Part shown: piece after piece, positions 1-7,921 of the stretch
Numbering within the stretch: the first letter of the stretch is position 1
Layout of the letters: each line of letters begins with the position of its first letter
Assembly: GCA_964416425.1 (NCBI GenBank)
Contig: CAYQEC010000003.1
Location: 1-64,000 of the forward strand
Reading direction: 5' to 3'
Source: CAYQEC01 sp964416425
GTDB taxonomy: Bacteria; Actinomycetota; Acidimicrobiia; Spongiisociales; UBA5794
Length of the DNA stretch: 64,000 bases
The notes under the pieces: generated by a model
Told to the model about the DNA's origin: nothing
What the model saw: the letters and a program-made list of their open reading frames with translations, nothing else
Database searches by the model: none
Made by a program: the position numbers and the translations under genes

Positions 1-290
1 AGCAGGGAGGGTGACAGAACCGGCACCGGCGAAGGCAGTGGGCGAGCCGAGGGGGGGTTGCGGTTCCTGTTGATGTGAGAGACGTCACGGTGACCCTCCC
101 CGAATCACTTCGCCTTCGGCTCGTTCTTCGACCCTCCCTGCACAGCAGGGAGGGTGACAGAACCGGCACCGGCGAAGGCAGTGGGCGAGCCGAGGGGGTC
201 CCTGGTCTTTCGTCCCCCCTGGGATCAGGGGGGACCGGCGAGGCGGCTCCGAAGGAGCCGATCGAGCCGAGGGGGGGCCCTGGCTGTGAC
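1..290. repeat. Hairpin-rich intergenic repeat, copy A plus partial tandem copy
   Basis: Non-coding block downstream of the sigma-partner gene. Bases 1-55 repeat at 144-198 (period 143). Bases 44 to about 278 recur as copy B at 3214-3407 in the same orientation. Three perfect hairpins are visible: 132-154 (9-bp stem, 5-nt loop), 212-235 (10-bp stem, GGAT loop) and 244-260 (7-bp stem, GAA loop), separated by repeated GAGCCGAGGGGG motifs. Copy A has about 47 extra bases between the first two hairpins compared with copy B. It could be a REP/MITE-like element or act as a terminator array. No protein signal is seen in it. Confidence 0.8.
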
Positions 291-338
291 GCCGCCTCGA
301 CCTCGGCGTGGCCACCCGGGCTCACCGGGAACCCGGTC

Positions 339-2225
339 TCACTCCGAACGCGCGATGGCGTCGAGGACGCTTCGCACCAAGTCACGGGCCGCCTCGGCCG
401 ACAATGCCAGCGGCTCGGGGGAATTCACGCTTCGGATGAGGACGTTCACCTGGCGCTCGATCGAGGGGCTGTAGGCGACGATCTGGAATCTGTCCGCCAT
501 GCGATTCTCTCCCACCTGCCAGGCGCCCCACGTCTCCTCCACGTAGGCGATCGGATTGCCGTTGCGGCCGCCGGCCGGGAGGGTCTGCTGGGTGATGCTG
601 ACGCGAGCCTGGAGGTTGGGCACGTCGAAGTCGGCGCCTTCGACGGTCACCTGGTCGGTGGACCCCTCGTACCGGTAGGAGTAGGCCACGGCGTCGGAGT
701 CGCCGAACGCCGCTGTCTGGATGACCCGCATCGAATCGGACAGCGTGATCGTCACCTCACCGCGGCGGACCTGCGCGATCCTCTCCGAATCGCTTTCGTC
801 TTCGCCGACCACGGGGACGCGGGACGAGGTCAAACTTGGATCGAGCCCGTCGCCGACTCCGAGCAGCGGCGTGGCGGAGGTGGGCGTCTCCGGGAATGGC
901 GTCGCCAGCGGCATCGCCGCCACGACGGCGCGCAAGGTGTCGGCGGCGATCGAGGGCGGGGCGTCGAGCCGCACGTCGAGGCCGGAGCGGGAGAGCTGGA
1001 GGGCGATGCGGTCGCCGCTGGACCACTCCGCCACCTCGTGCCCATTGACCTCGGTCACGATGGCGTCGGCGGGAGGCGCCGGCAGGGTGCCGGCGGTGAG
1101 GGTGATCTCGGTGCCGCTGGTGTCGCACAGGACCAGGAGCTGGTTCTCCTCCTCGGGCCCGTCCGGTATGTCGCGGAGCAGGAAGGCGAAGGTGGTGGCA
1201 CAGGCGCCGAAGCCCGGCGGCAGGGCCCCCGGCAGGAAGGCATCGGTTTCGAGTGGCTCGACGACCTGCGCCGGGTCGGCCGGGTTCACGGCGAGACTCA
1301 TGAGGAGCGAGCCGCCGGGATGGCCGCCCTCCGGAACGAGATCCGGATCGAAGGCGGCGACGAAGAGACGGTGATTCGTGAGGGCATGGACGTCCCCCTC
1401 GTCGGACACCGGGCCGTTGAAGTGCTCCCCGGTGGCGATGTGCCACTGCTGGTACTCGCCGGGCGCGGAACTCACCTGATCGGGGAAACCGTCGCCGTCC
1501 CACGGCGCGGAGAGGGCGGCCATCGCCGGCTCGCCGGTGGCGAGCATGACCGCCCAGGCCGTGAGGTTCCCGCCCGCCAGGGTGAGGAGGCAAGCGCCGT
1601 CGAGGCGGTCCGGCGGCAGCAGCGAACTGTCTCCCGCCCGGAGCATGGGAGTATCGGCTGCCACCTGTTCCGGGTCGACGGCCGTCAGCGCCACGGCGGA
1701 GCGGTCGAGGCCGAGGAAGGCGAAGAACGAATCGGGGAAGACCGCTGGGGTGGCCGTTTCCGCCGGGCACTGCGGGAGGGCGAGCACCGGGTCGAGGGTC
1801 GGGGTCGGCCAATCGGCCATCGGCACGAACGACTCCGGGATCGGGGTGTCGACGATGCCCGCCGCCGCGGTCGTGAGGGTCGTCTGGACGTCCGGGACCA
1901 GCGATGGAGCGGAATCGGCGGGTTCAAGGTCCGATTCGCCGAAACCGCCGACGAGCAGGATTGACGCGGTGGCGGTGGCGAGCACCACCACGAAGGCGAC
2001 GGCCGCCACGAGTGGGCCGGGAAGGCGGCGCCGGGTCCGGCGGTGGCGCCGCGGTGCGTTCGGGGCCGCCCCGGTGCGGGTGTCCGCCGCAAAGGCAGGG
2101 GCGGCTGCGCCCCGGCCGTTGTGCCTGCGATGGAGCTCGCTTTGGGCCCGGTCGGCGACGTCGTCGGCCCCGCGCCATTCGCCACGCTCGGCGAGCAGGG
2201 TCCATGCCTCATTCGGTTCGGTCAT
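339..2225 (-). CDS. Large single-pass membrane protein, probable partner (anti-sigma-like) of the ECF sigma factor
   Basis: 628 residues. The N-terminal ~65 residues are short, charged and presumably cytosolic. An Arg-rich stretch precedes one membrane segment at about residues 71-92, followed by a ~530-residue outside domain rich in Pro, Thr, Ala and Asp. The ATG overlaps the sigma-factor stop (ATGA at 2222-2225), so the two are translationally coupled. This position is where SigE-type ECF factors usually carry a regulator. No zinc anti-sigma (HxxxCxxC) motif is visible, so the anti-sigma role rests on context only. The outside domain is not recognised. Confidence 0.6.
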   Translation of the reverse strand: MTEPNEAWTLLAERGEWRGADDVADRAQSELHRRHNGRGAAAPAFAADTRTGAAPNAPRRHRRTRRRLPGPLVAAVAFVVVLATATASILLVGGFGESDLEPADSAPSLVPDVQTTLTTAAAGIVDTPIPESFVPMADWPTPTLDPVLALPQCPAETATPAVFPDSFFAFLGLDRSAVALTAVDPEQVAADTPMLRAGDSSLLPPDRLDGACLLTLAGGNLTAWAVMLATGEPAMAALSAPWDGDGFPDQVSSAPGEYQQWHIATGEHFNGPVSDEGDVHALTNHRLFVAAFDPDLVPEGGHPGGSLLMSLAVNPADPAQVVEPLETDAFLPGALPPGFGACATTFAFLLRDIPDGPEEENQLLVLCDTSGTEITLTAGTLPAPPADAIVTEVNGHEVAEWSSGDRIALQLSRSGLDVRLDAPPSIAADTLRAVVAAMPLATPFPETPTSATPLLGVGDGLDPSLTSSRVPVVGEDESDSERIAQVRRGEVTITLSDSMRVIQTAAFGDSDAVAYSYRYEGSTDQVTVEGADFDVPNLQARVSITQQTLPAGGRNGNPIAYVEETWGAWQVGENRMADRFQIVAYSPSIERQVNVLIRSVNSPEPLALSAEAARDLVRSVLDAIARSE

Positions 2226-2731
2226 TCCTCGACCTCCTGCTGGAGCTGGATGCGCAGGCGGCGCCGGGACCGTGACGCGATCTGACGGCAGGTGCCTGCG
2301 GGGAGATTCAGGGCGGTTGCGACCTCGGGAAACGAGTAGCGCTCGACGTCGTGCAGGTACAACACGGCCCGGGCCACGGGATCGAGCGAGAGCAGATCGG
2401 CGAGGTCGGAGGGGTACCCGGGCATCTCGTCGTGGGGGGCCGCTGCCGCCATCGCGGTGTTGGCCCGTTCGGCACCGTACCGGCGGCGAACGTAGTTGTG
2501 GGACAAGTTCACGATGGTGCGTCGCAGGTAGGCCTCGGGGTGGTCGAGACGACTCAACGGTCCTCTCTCCAGGGCACGGACGAGAGCCTCCTGGAGGAGA
2601 TCTTCCGGCTCGACCTCCCACGGTCCCACGGCACCGGCGAAACGGCGCAGCCGCAGGTACATCGCCCGGAAGGCCGCCCGATCACGACGGGTCCACGTGT
2701 TCTTGGTCATTCTGTCCAGTGTCGCATCCAC
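2222..2731 (-). CDS. ECF RNA polymerase sigma factor, SigE family
   Basis: 169 residues, the usual size for a two-domain ECF sigma factor. Region 2 shows EDLLQEALVRAL (about residues 43-54) and then HPEAYLRRTIVNLSHNYVRRR. Region 4 shows LDPVARAVLYLHDVERYSFPEVA followed by a helix-turn-helix reading LPAGTCRQIASRSRRRLR near residues 142-160. An internal ATG at 2710 (MTKNTW) is an equally plausible start. It directs RNA polymerase to a small regulon, probably controlled by the coupled downstream membrane protein. The upstream region holds a pair of imperfect direct repeats. Confidence 0.88.
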   Translation of the reverse strand: MDATLDRMTKNTWTRRDRAAFRAMYLRLRRFAGAVGPWEVEPEDLLQEALVRALERGPLSRLDHPEAYLRRTIVNLSHNYVRRRYGAERANTAMAAAAPHDEMPGYPSDLADLLSLDPVARAVLYLHDVERYSFPEVATALNLPAGTCRQIASRSRRRLRIQLQQEVEE

Positions 2732-2829
2732 GGTTTGTGCCTCACCACTGAGAGACCATCGAAGGCGGGGTATCGCGACAGAGAGTCCGCTCTGTTTCTG
2801 CGGTTGGGGAGAGGCCGCCGTCGTTGACG

Positions 2830-2906
2830 AGTGCCCAGGAGATCGTCGATCTTGATCACCGACACCCGCACTAGTGCCCCGGAGAACGCCGAACTTGATC
2901 CCTGAC
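2830..2906. repeat. Imperfect 34-bp direct repeat pair upstream of the sigma gene
   Basis: Bases 2830-2863 and 2873-2906 match at 28 of 34 positions with a period of 43. Both read AGTGCCC.GGAGA followed by CTTGATC. A CACTAGTG palindrome spans the join. The pair lies in the 198-bp space between the divergent sigma gene and a small plus-strand gene, so it may be a pair of regulator sites. A dispersed repeat is the alternative. Confidence 0.55.
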
Positions 2907-2929
2907 GAGGCCAGGAGGGCCTTGCACTG

Positions 2930-3172
2930 GTGACGGCATCGGCCGATGTCCCTTGGATGAGAGTGTTCGTGTTCACGCTGCGCCTCCCCGACGGCAGGTT
3001 CACGGTCGTGCGGGAGGCGGCCCGGCCGTGGGAATGGTCGGTGGCCTTCGGGCGGGCGTGTGCCAGCGCCGAGCTTCGCTACGGGTTCGAATCGCTCTGC
3101 GGCATCACGTGTGTGGATTTTGACAGCGGCTGGGACCTGGTCGTGTCCGAGGAGATGGTCAGGGCCGCTTGA
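2930..3172 (+). CDS. Small hypothetical protein
   Basis: 80 residues from a GTG with AGGAGGG ten bases upstream (2913-2919). An internal ATG at 2957 would give 71 residues beginning MRVFVFTLRLPDGRF. It is Trp- and Arg-containing, has no membrane segment and ends VVSEEMVRAA. The periodic hydrophobic pattern and good ribosome site argue for a real gene, but no family is recognised. It sits divergent from the ECF sigma gene, inside the segment bracketed by the hairpin repeats. Confidence 0.5.
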   Translation: MTASADVPWMRVFVFTLRLPDGRFTVVREAARPWEWSVAFGRACASAELRYGFESLCGITCVDFDSGWDLVVSEEMVRAA

Positions 3173-3213
3173 AGTGGGCGGTACCGCGGCCGAGCCCCTT
3201 CTCTCGTCTCCCT

Positions 3214-3407
3214 GAGCCGAGGGGGGGTCGCGGTTTCTGTTGAGGTGAGAGACGTCATGGTGACCCTCCCCGAATCACTTCGCCTTCGGCTCGTTCTTCG
3301 ACCCTCCCTGCACAGCAGGGAGGGTGACAGAACGGGTCGTCCCCCCTGGGATCAGGGGGGACCTGGCGAGGCGGCTCCGAAGGAGCCGAGCGAGCCGAGG
3401 GGGGGTC
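3214..3407. repeat. Hairpin-rich intergenic repeat, copy B
   Basis: Same orientation as copy A, from the shared GAGCCGAGGGGGGG at 3214 (44 in copy A). It carries the same three hairpins (9-bp stem at 3302-3324, 10-bp stem at 3339-3362, then the 7-bp CGGCTCC/GGAGCCG stem) and the closing GAGCCGAGGGGGGG. The first 119 bases differ from copy A at only a few positions. It lies in the space between the small gene ending at 3172 and the convergent nuclease gene ending at 3439, where it could also act as a terminator. Confidence 0.8.
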
Positions 3408-3438
3408 ACGGAGGTCGCGAGGACCAACTGCCGCCGAG

Positions 3439-4119
3439 CTAGCGCTTGCTCTCGGGTACGTCGAGGTCGACGACCAGCGCACTGTGGTCGCTGCCCTTGA
3501 TGCGCACCGTCTGGGTGGCGGTCGGCATGAGCTGCTGCACGAAGGCGTGGTCGATGCGGAGGATGCGGGGGAACCAGGGCCACGGTGCCCAGGTGGCGCG
3601 GGTGGTGCCGACCGCGGTGGCGGCGTCGGTGGCGGCAGCCCGGAGGCGGCGGTAGACGGGCCACATCGGCGAGGAGTTGAGATCGCCGACCAGCACCCGG
3701 GGCGACGGCGGGGCCAAGGCCTCCTGGAGGACCGCGAGCTGACGGCGGCGGATGGCGCGGGCCTTGCGCACCGGCCCGGCCAGCGGGTTGTGGAAATGGG
3801 CGTTGAGGATCTCCACCGGCATCCCCAAGCCGGGCCAGTAGGCCGGATCGAGGAGCACCCGCTGCATGGTGCGGGGGCCGAACGGCAGGCGCTCGACGAC
3901 GCCGGGACGGCGCAGCGCCAAGCCCAGGCCCAGGGTGTCGTCACGGGGATCGAACTGCCCGAACGGGAACACGTCCATGATCACGTCGGCCAGATTGGGG
4001 GACAGCTCCTGGACCGCCAGGACGTCCGGATCGACCGTTTCGATCGCCTCGCGCAGCGCCTCGGGCCGGGCCCGGCCGTTGTACAGATTGACGGTCATGA
4101 TGCGGAGGGGGAAGTCCAC
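3439..4119 (-). CDS. Endonuclease/exonuclease/phosphatase (EEP) family hydrolase
   Basis: 226 residues. Family motifs in order are TVNLYNG near residue 9 (metal-binding Asn), VQELSP near 41 (catalytic Glu), HFHNP mid-protein, GDLNSSPM (Asp/Asn pair), IDHAFV and the terminal SDHSALVVDL (catalytic His). These are the DNase I/exonuclease III-fold active-site residues. No signal peptide is seen. The substrate could be a nucleic acid, a phospholipid or a small phosphoester. It starts at a GTG. Confidence 0.85.
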   Translation of the reverse strand: MDFPLRIMTVNLYNGRARPEALREAIETVDPDVLAVQELSPNLADVIMDVFPFGQFDPRDDTLGLGLALRRPGVVERLPFGPRTMQRVLLDPAYWPGLGMPVEILNAHFHNPLAGPVRKARAIRRRQLAVLQEALAPPSPRVLVGDLNSSPMWPVYRRLRAAATDAATAVGTTRATWAPWPWFPRILRIDHAFVQQLMPTATQTVRIKGSDHSALVVDLDVPESKR

Positions 4120-4258
4120 GATCCCCGCAGACTATCCGCTCCGGCGAGGGCTTCCGCCGTATTCCGCCAGGGTGCGGCGCCGCGGGGAGCTAGGGTTCAT
4201 CCGGGTTCATGGCCGCGAAGGTAGGGTGTAGGTACTCGACGGCACAGGGGAGTGAAGC

Positions 4259-4666
4259 GTGCGGTTGACAACAGCCATGCTGGCCGATGCGGCCCAGGTG
4301 CAAGGCGGCAAGCTCTTCGTGCTCGGCGGTGGTTTCGACACCATCAGCGCCCGGGTGCTGCCGGTCATCCACCGCAGCCTCACCGTGGCCCTCGTCGCCG
4401 AGATCGAGCCCGACGAACGGCACCGCGACCTCGAGATCGGGTTGCGCCTCGTCGACGAGGACGGCACGGAACTCGGGGTGGAGGCGAAAGGGCGGCTCCG
4501 GGTGGGTGCCCCGCCCAATCTGCCGCCGGGATCCTCCAGCATCGTGCCCATCGTCAGTCCCTTCCACAACATCGAGTTCGCCGAGGCGAAGGGATACGCC
4601 TTCATCGTGAGCTTCGAAGACGAGGAGCTGGCGAGGATCCGCTTCCGGGTCGTCAGAGTCGGCTGA
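4259..4666 (+). CDS. DUF6941 family protein
   Basis: 135 residues from a GTG preceded by AGGGG. The N-terminus, MLADAAQVQGGKLFVLGGGFD, split here as MLADAAQV then GGKLFVLGGGFD, is the signature of the DUF6941 family of small beta-rich soluble proteins. A central acidic stretch, VDEDGTELG, follows, then a hydrophobic C-terminal strand. Function is unknown. It ends 14 bases before pgsA and may be co-transcribed with it. Confidence 0.7.
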   Translation: MRLTTAMLADAAQVQGGKLFVLGGGFDTISARVLPVIHRSLTVALVAEIEPDERHRDLEIGLRLVDEDGTELGVEAKGRLRVGAPPNLPPGSSSIVPIVSPFHNIEFAEAKGYAFIVSFEDEELARIRFRVVRVG

Positions 4667-4680
4667 CGCGGAGCGTCGCC

Positions 4681-5262
4681 ATGCTCACGATCCCGAACCT
4701 GATCTCGTTCATCCGGCTCCTCCTGGTTCCGGTGTTCCTGTGGCTGCTGCTGGGCCGTGACAACCCGGCGGGCGCCGGCTGGCTGCTCGGCGGGATCGGC
4801 GCCACCGACTGGATCGACGGCTACCTGGCCCGCCGGCTCGATCAGGTGAGCGAGATCGGCAAGGTGCTCGATCCGCTCGCCGACCGGCTCGCCGTCGCCG
4901 CCGCCCTCATTGGAGGCTTCATCTCGGGCGACCTGCCCCGCTGGTTCGCCGTCGCCGTCATCGTCCGGGAAGCCCTCGTCAGCGGCGGCGCTCTCGCCCT
5001 GGCGTTCCGGATCAAGGGCAACGTGCCGGTGCGCCGTCTCGGGAAGCTGGCGACCCTGCTCATCTACGCTTCGCTCGGCGGCTTCCTCGTCGGAGGGGGA
5101 GGCCGGTTCGAGCCGTTCCTGTGGCTCGGCTGGATCTTCGGGATCCCCGGTCTGATCCTCTACTACCTGGTGGGGGCCCAGTACGTGGGAGACGCCCGGC
5201 GCCTGCTCCGGGCCAACGATGACGCCGGCGATGATCAGGGAGCCGAGGCCACCGCCGGGTAA
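4681..5262 (+). CDS. pgsA: CDP-alcohol phosphatidyltransferase (phosphatidylglycerophosphate synthase type)
   Basis: 193 residues. It carries the complete CDP-alcohol phosphotransferase motif DG-x2-AR-x8-G-x3-D-x3-D (DGYLAR, then EIGKVLDPLAD), whose aspartates bind metal and transfer a phosphatidyl group from CDP-diacylglycerol. Several membrane helices are apparent. The most likely product is phosphatidylglycerophosphate, although related actinobacterial enzymes make cardiolipin or phosphatidylinositol phosphate. It heads the conserved pgsA-gcvH-garA order also seen in mycobacteria. Confidence 0.88.
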   Translation: MLTIPNLISFIRLLLVPVFLWLLLGRDNPAGAGWLLGGIGATDWIDGYLARRLDQVSEIGKVLDPLADRLAVAAALIGGFISGDLPRWFAVAVIVREALVSGGALALAFRIKGNVPVRRLGKLATLLIYASLGGFLVGGGGRFEPFLWLGWIFGIPGLILYYLVGAQYVGDARRLLRANDDAGDDQGAEATAG

Positions 5263-5290
5263 GCTCGCGGCGATATCGACAGGAGGGGCC

Positions 5291-5671
5291 GTGCAGATCC
5301 CAGAAGAGCTGCGGTACACCGACAACCACGAGTGGGCCCGAAAGGAAGACGACGGATCGATCCGGGTCGGCATCACCGATTACGCCCAGGACGCGCTCGG
5401 GGACATCGTGTTCGTCGACATGCCGGAGGTCGGAGCCGGGGTCACCGCGGGGGAGCCCCTGGCCGAAGTGGAGTCGACCAAGTCGGTCTCGGACGTCTAC
5501 GGGCCGGTGACGGGCACCATCCGCAAGGTGAACGGGCGGCTCGCCGACGCTCCCGAGGTGATCAACCAGGATCCTTACGGGGACGGGTGGTTCGTCGTGA
5601 TCGAACCGGAGGCGGGGGCCACCATCGACGGGCTGATGGACGCCGCGGCGTACCGGACGTTCATCGAGTAG
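5291..5671 (+). CDS. gcvH: Glycine cleavage system H protein
   Basis: 126 residues, the normal length for the lipoyl carrier of the glycine cleavage complex. The motif VESTKSVSDVY places the lipoylated lysine at residue 64, and HEWAR near the N-terminus and GDIVFVDMP are also family hallmarks. The GTG start at 5291 is chosen because AGGAGGGG ends two bases before it. A TAAGCT at 5261-5266 may be the -10 box. GcvT lies 4.5 kb downstream; GcvP is not in this window. Confidence 0.95.
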   Translation: MQIPEELRYTDNHEWARKEDDGSIRVGITDYAQDALGDIVFVDMPEVGAGVTAGEPLAEVESTKSVSDVYGPVTGTIRKVNGRLADAPEVINQDPYGDGWFVVIEPEAGATIDGLMDAAAYRTFIE

Positions 5672-5683
5672 GACGCGGCAAGC

Positions 5684-5716
5684 CTCAACGAGAAGTTGAG
5701 ACTTCGGGACTAGCAT
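5684..5716 (+). promoter_or_regulatory. CTCAAC-GTTGAG dyad and -10 box of garA
   Basis: A perfect 6-bp inverted repeat, CTCAAC (5684-5689) and GTTGAG (5695-5700) with a 5-nt centre, lies just upstream of TAGCAT (5711-5716), which is six bases from the garA ATG. The dyad is a plausible operator. The neighbouring MerR-type regulators are candidate binders, but this is inference. Confidence 0.5.
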
Positions 5717-5722
5717 GGTGCC

Positions 5723-6157
5723 ATGCCCGGCACAGATCGGTCCGACGAGGCGTCGCCCGGTGACGTCGCACCGGATCAGGACCACGACACCACCATCTTC
5801 TACCGTCCCGCGCCGCGGGGCACCGAGCCCGTTCCCGTCACCAGCCTGCTGGCGGGGGCGTTCCGCTATGCCCTGATCATCGAGCGGGGACCGCGGGCCG
5901 GGCTCACCTACGTGCTGGGAGACGGGACGACCATCGCAGGACGGACCGAAGACGTCGGTATCTTCCTGGGCGACGTGACCGTGTCACGCCACCACGCCAG
6001 ATTCACCGTCGACGAGGAGGGTCTCAGCGTCGAGGACCTCGGTTCCACCAACGGCACCTACGTCAACCTGGAGCGTCTCGACAAGGCGCGGTTGAACGCC
6101 GGTGACGAGGTGATCATCGGCAAGTTCCATCTGGTCGTGGCGGTGGGGGATGCCTGA
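5723..6157 (+). CDS. garA: FHA-domain signalling protein, GarA/OdhI type
   Basis: 144 residues. The C-terminal FHA domain shows GRTEDVGIFLGD, VSRHHARF and DLGSTNGTYVN, the phosphothreonine-binding core (residues ~75-115). The N-terminal tail contains DTTIF at residues 22-26, equivalent to the ETT motif that Ser/Thr kinases phosphorylate in GarA. In relatives, unphosphorylated GarA binds and inhibits 2-oxoglutarate dehydrogenase and glutamate dehydrogenase, and phosphorylation closes the FHA domain on its own tail. It overlaps ftsR by 8 bp. Confidence 0.9.
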   Translation: MPGTDRSDEASPGDVAPDQDHDTTIFYRPAPRGTEPVPVTSLLAGAFRYALIIERGPRAGLTYVLGDGTTIAGRTEDVGIFLGDVTVSRHHARFTVDEEGLSVEDLGSTNGTYVNLERLDKARLNAGDEVIIGKFHLVVAVGDA

Positions 6158-6875
6158 TCCCGAGCAGCTCCCCATCGAAATCGCCGAACATCAGACCCGC
6201 AGCATCGGCGAGGCCATCAACCTGCTCCGGGAGGAGTTCCCCGAGCTGACCGTCTCCAAGATCCGCTTCCTCGAGGGCCAAGGCCTGGTCGAACCGAAGC
6301 GGAGCCAATCCGGCTACCGCCTGTTCACCGAGGAGGACCTGCGCCGGGTCCGCTACATCCTGCGGGAACAGCGCGACCACTTCCTGCCCCTCAAGGTCAT
6401 CAAGTCGAAGCTGACGTCGTGGGAGCGGGGCGAGGAGCCGAAGCCGGTCCTCGACGCCGGCCCTCCCCCCGAGGCGTACTTCTCCAGCACCGGTGTCTCC
6501 CTTAGCGTCGAGGAGCTGTCCCGCACCAGCGGGCTGAAGCGCCGCCAGATCGACGACCTGGTCGCCCAGGGAGTGCTCACCCCGATGGAGCTGCCGGACG
6601 GGCGACACGTCTACCGGGACGAGGACCTCGCCATCGCCCGGGCCGCGGCCCGCCTCTACTCGCTCGGGCTCGAAGGCCGCCACATCCGGGCCCTGCGCCT
6701 CGCCGCCGACCGCGAGATCGACCTGCTCAGTCAGCTCGTGTCGCCGCTGCTGCGGCATCGCAACCCCACCAACCGGCGCCGGGCCGCCGAGATCCTCGCC
6801 GACGGCGCCCAGGCCGGTACCCAGCTCCAGCAGAACCTGGTGCGGACCCGTCTCCGGAGGATGCTGGAGACATGA
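6150..6875 (+). CDS. ftsR: MerR family regulator, FtsR (Rv1828) type
   Basis: 241 residues. The N-terminal winged helix begins SIGEAINLLREEF and continues SKIRFLEGQGLVEPKRSQSG and RLFTEEDLRRV. A second HTH-like segment at residues 115-150 reads VEELSRTSGLKRRQID. This double arrangement is characteristic of the actinobacterial Rv1828/FtsR group, which in corynebacteria activates ftsZ. It overlaps garA by 8 bp and the downstream carboxypeptidase by 4 bp, forming a tight operon. Confidence 0.85.
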   Translation: MPDPEQLPIEIAEHQTRSIGEAINLLREEFPELTVSKIRFLEGQGLVEPKRSQSGYRLFTEEDLRRVRYILREQRDHFLPLKVIKSKLTSWERGEEPKPVLDAGPPPEAYFSSTGVSLSVEELSRTSGLKRRQIDDLVAQGVLTPMELPDGRHVYRDEDLAIARAAARLYSLGLEGRHIRALRLAADREIDLLSQLVSPLLRHRNPTNRRRAAEILADGAQAGTQLQQNLVRTRLRRMLET

Positions 6876-7921
6876 TGCGGCGCTGGCAGGCCCTCTTCTC
6901 GGCGGGGATCCTGGGGGCGGGGCTCATCGGCACCGTGCCCCCCTCGTGGGCGCCGCCCATTCCCGCCCCCCCACAACTCACCGCCGCATCGTGGATCGTC
7001 GTCGACGTCGACTCCGACGTGGTGCTGGCAGCCCACAACCCCGACGAGGAACGGCCGATGGCGTCGGTCACCAAGCTGATGACGGCGCTGGTGGTGCGGG
7101 ACCACGCCTCCCTCGACGACCGGGTCCGGGTCTCGGCCACCGCCGCCGGGGTCGGCGAATCCGAGATCGGCCTGATCGAAGGGGAGGTGTGGAGCGTCGA
7201 GGATCTGCTCACCGCCATGCTGGTGCGCTCCGGCAACGACGCCGCCATGGCCCTCGCCGAGCACGTCGGAGGCTCGGTCGACGGTTTCGCCGACCTCATG
7301 AACGCCAAGGCCGCCGAGCTCGGGTTGCAGCACTCCCACTTCACCAACCCGCACGGGCTCGACTCCACCAACCACTACTCCTCGGCGGCCGACCTCGCCG
7401 TCATCGCCCGCACCGTCCTGGCCGACCCGGTGCTGGCGCAGATGGTGCGAACCCGCCTCGTCAAGTTCAAGGCGAGCCCGAGCGGCGCCGCCCGCATCGT
7501 CCACAACACCAACGCCCTGCTGGGGCGCTACCCGGGTGTGGTGGGGATGAAGACCGGCTACACCGGCGACGCCGGCCGGGTCCTCGTCTCGGCCCTGGAA
7601 CGGTCCGACCGCACCCTGGTGGCGGTGGTGATGGGGAGCGAGGACCACTTCGCCGACAGCCGGGAGCTGCTCGACTGGGCCTATCGGAGCCGGTCGCTCC
7701 ACGATCGCCTCCTCGTGCCGCTGCTCGAGGAGGAAGGCGGCGGGGGGTTCGCCCCCGGCCCGGCCGAGCTCAGCCCCGAGCTGCGCATCCAGGTCGCCAC
7801 CGTCCGGCCGCTCCCCGACGGGCACGAAGCCGTCACGCCGCCGGAGGAGACGGGCGGAGCGCAGGCGATCCGGGAATGGCTGCGGGACGCCCTACCGGTG
7901 ATCCTGGGAGGCGCCGGGTGA
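6872..7921 (+). CDS. dacC: D-alanyl-D-alanine carboxypeptidase (class C PBP-like, peptidase S11)
   Basis: 349 residues with an N-terminal signal sequence (hydrophobic residues 7-20, Ala/Pro-rich cleavage zone near 27). All three active-site motifs are present: SVTK at 65-68 (nucleophile Ser65), SGN at 120-122 and KTG at 227-229. It trims the terminal D-Ala of peptidoglycan stem peptides outside the membrane. The start overlaps the ftsR stop (ATGA), and its own stop overlaps the next gene. Mycobacterial garA clusters lack this gene at this position. Confidence 0.9.
   Translation: MMRRWQALFSAGILGAGLIGTVPPSWAPPIPAPPQLTAASWIVVDVDSDVVLAAHNPDEERPMASVTKLMTALVVRDHASLDDRVRVSATAAGVGESEIGLIEGEVWSVEDLLTAMLVRSGNDAAMALAEHVGGSVDGFADLMNAKAAELGLQHSHFTNPHGLDSTNHYSSAADLAVIARTVLADPVLAQMVRTRLVKFKASPSGAARIVHNTNALLGRYPGVVGMKTGYTGDAGRVLVSALERSDRTLVAVVMGSEDHFADSRELLDWAYRSRSLHDRLLVPLLEEEGGGGFAPGPAELSPELRIQVATVRPLPDGHEAVTPPEETGGAQAIREWLRDALPVILGGAG

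Noticed and set aside
75..1964. 629-residue plus-strand open frame opposite the sigma partner gene
   Set aside because: It lacks a ribosome site, begins inside the repeat, and reads as low-complexity Arg/Gly/Glu. It is a GC-driven shadow of the minus-strand gene.
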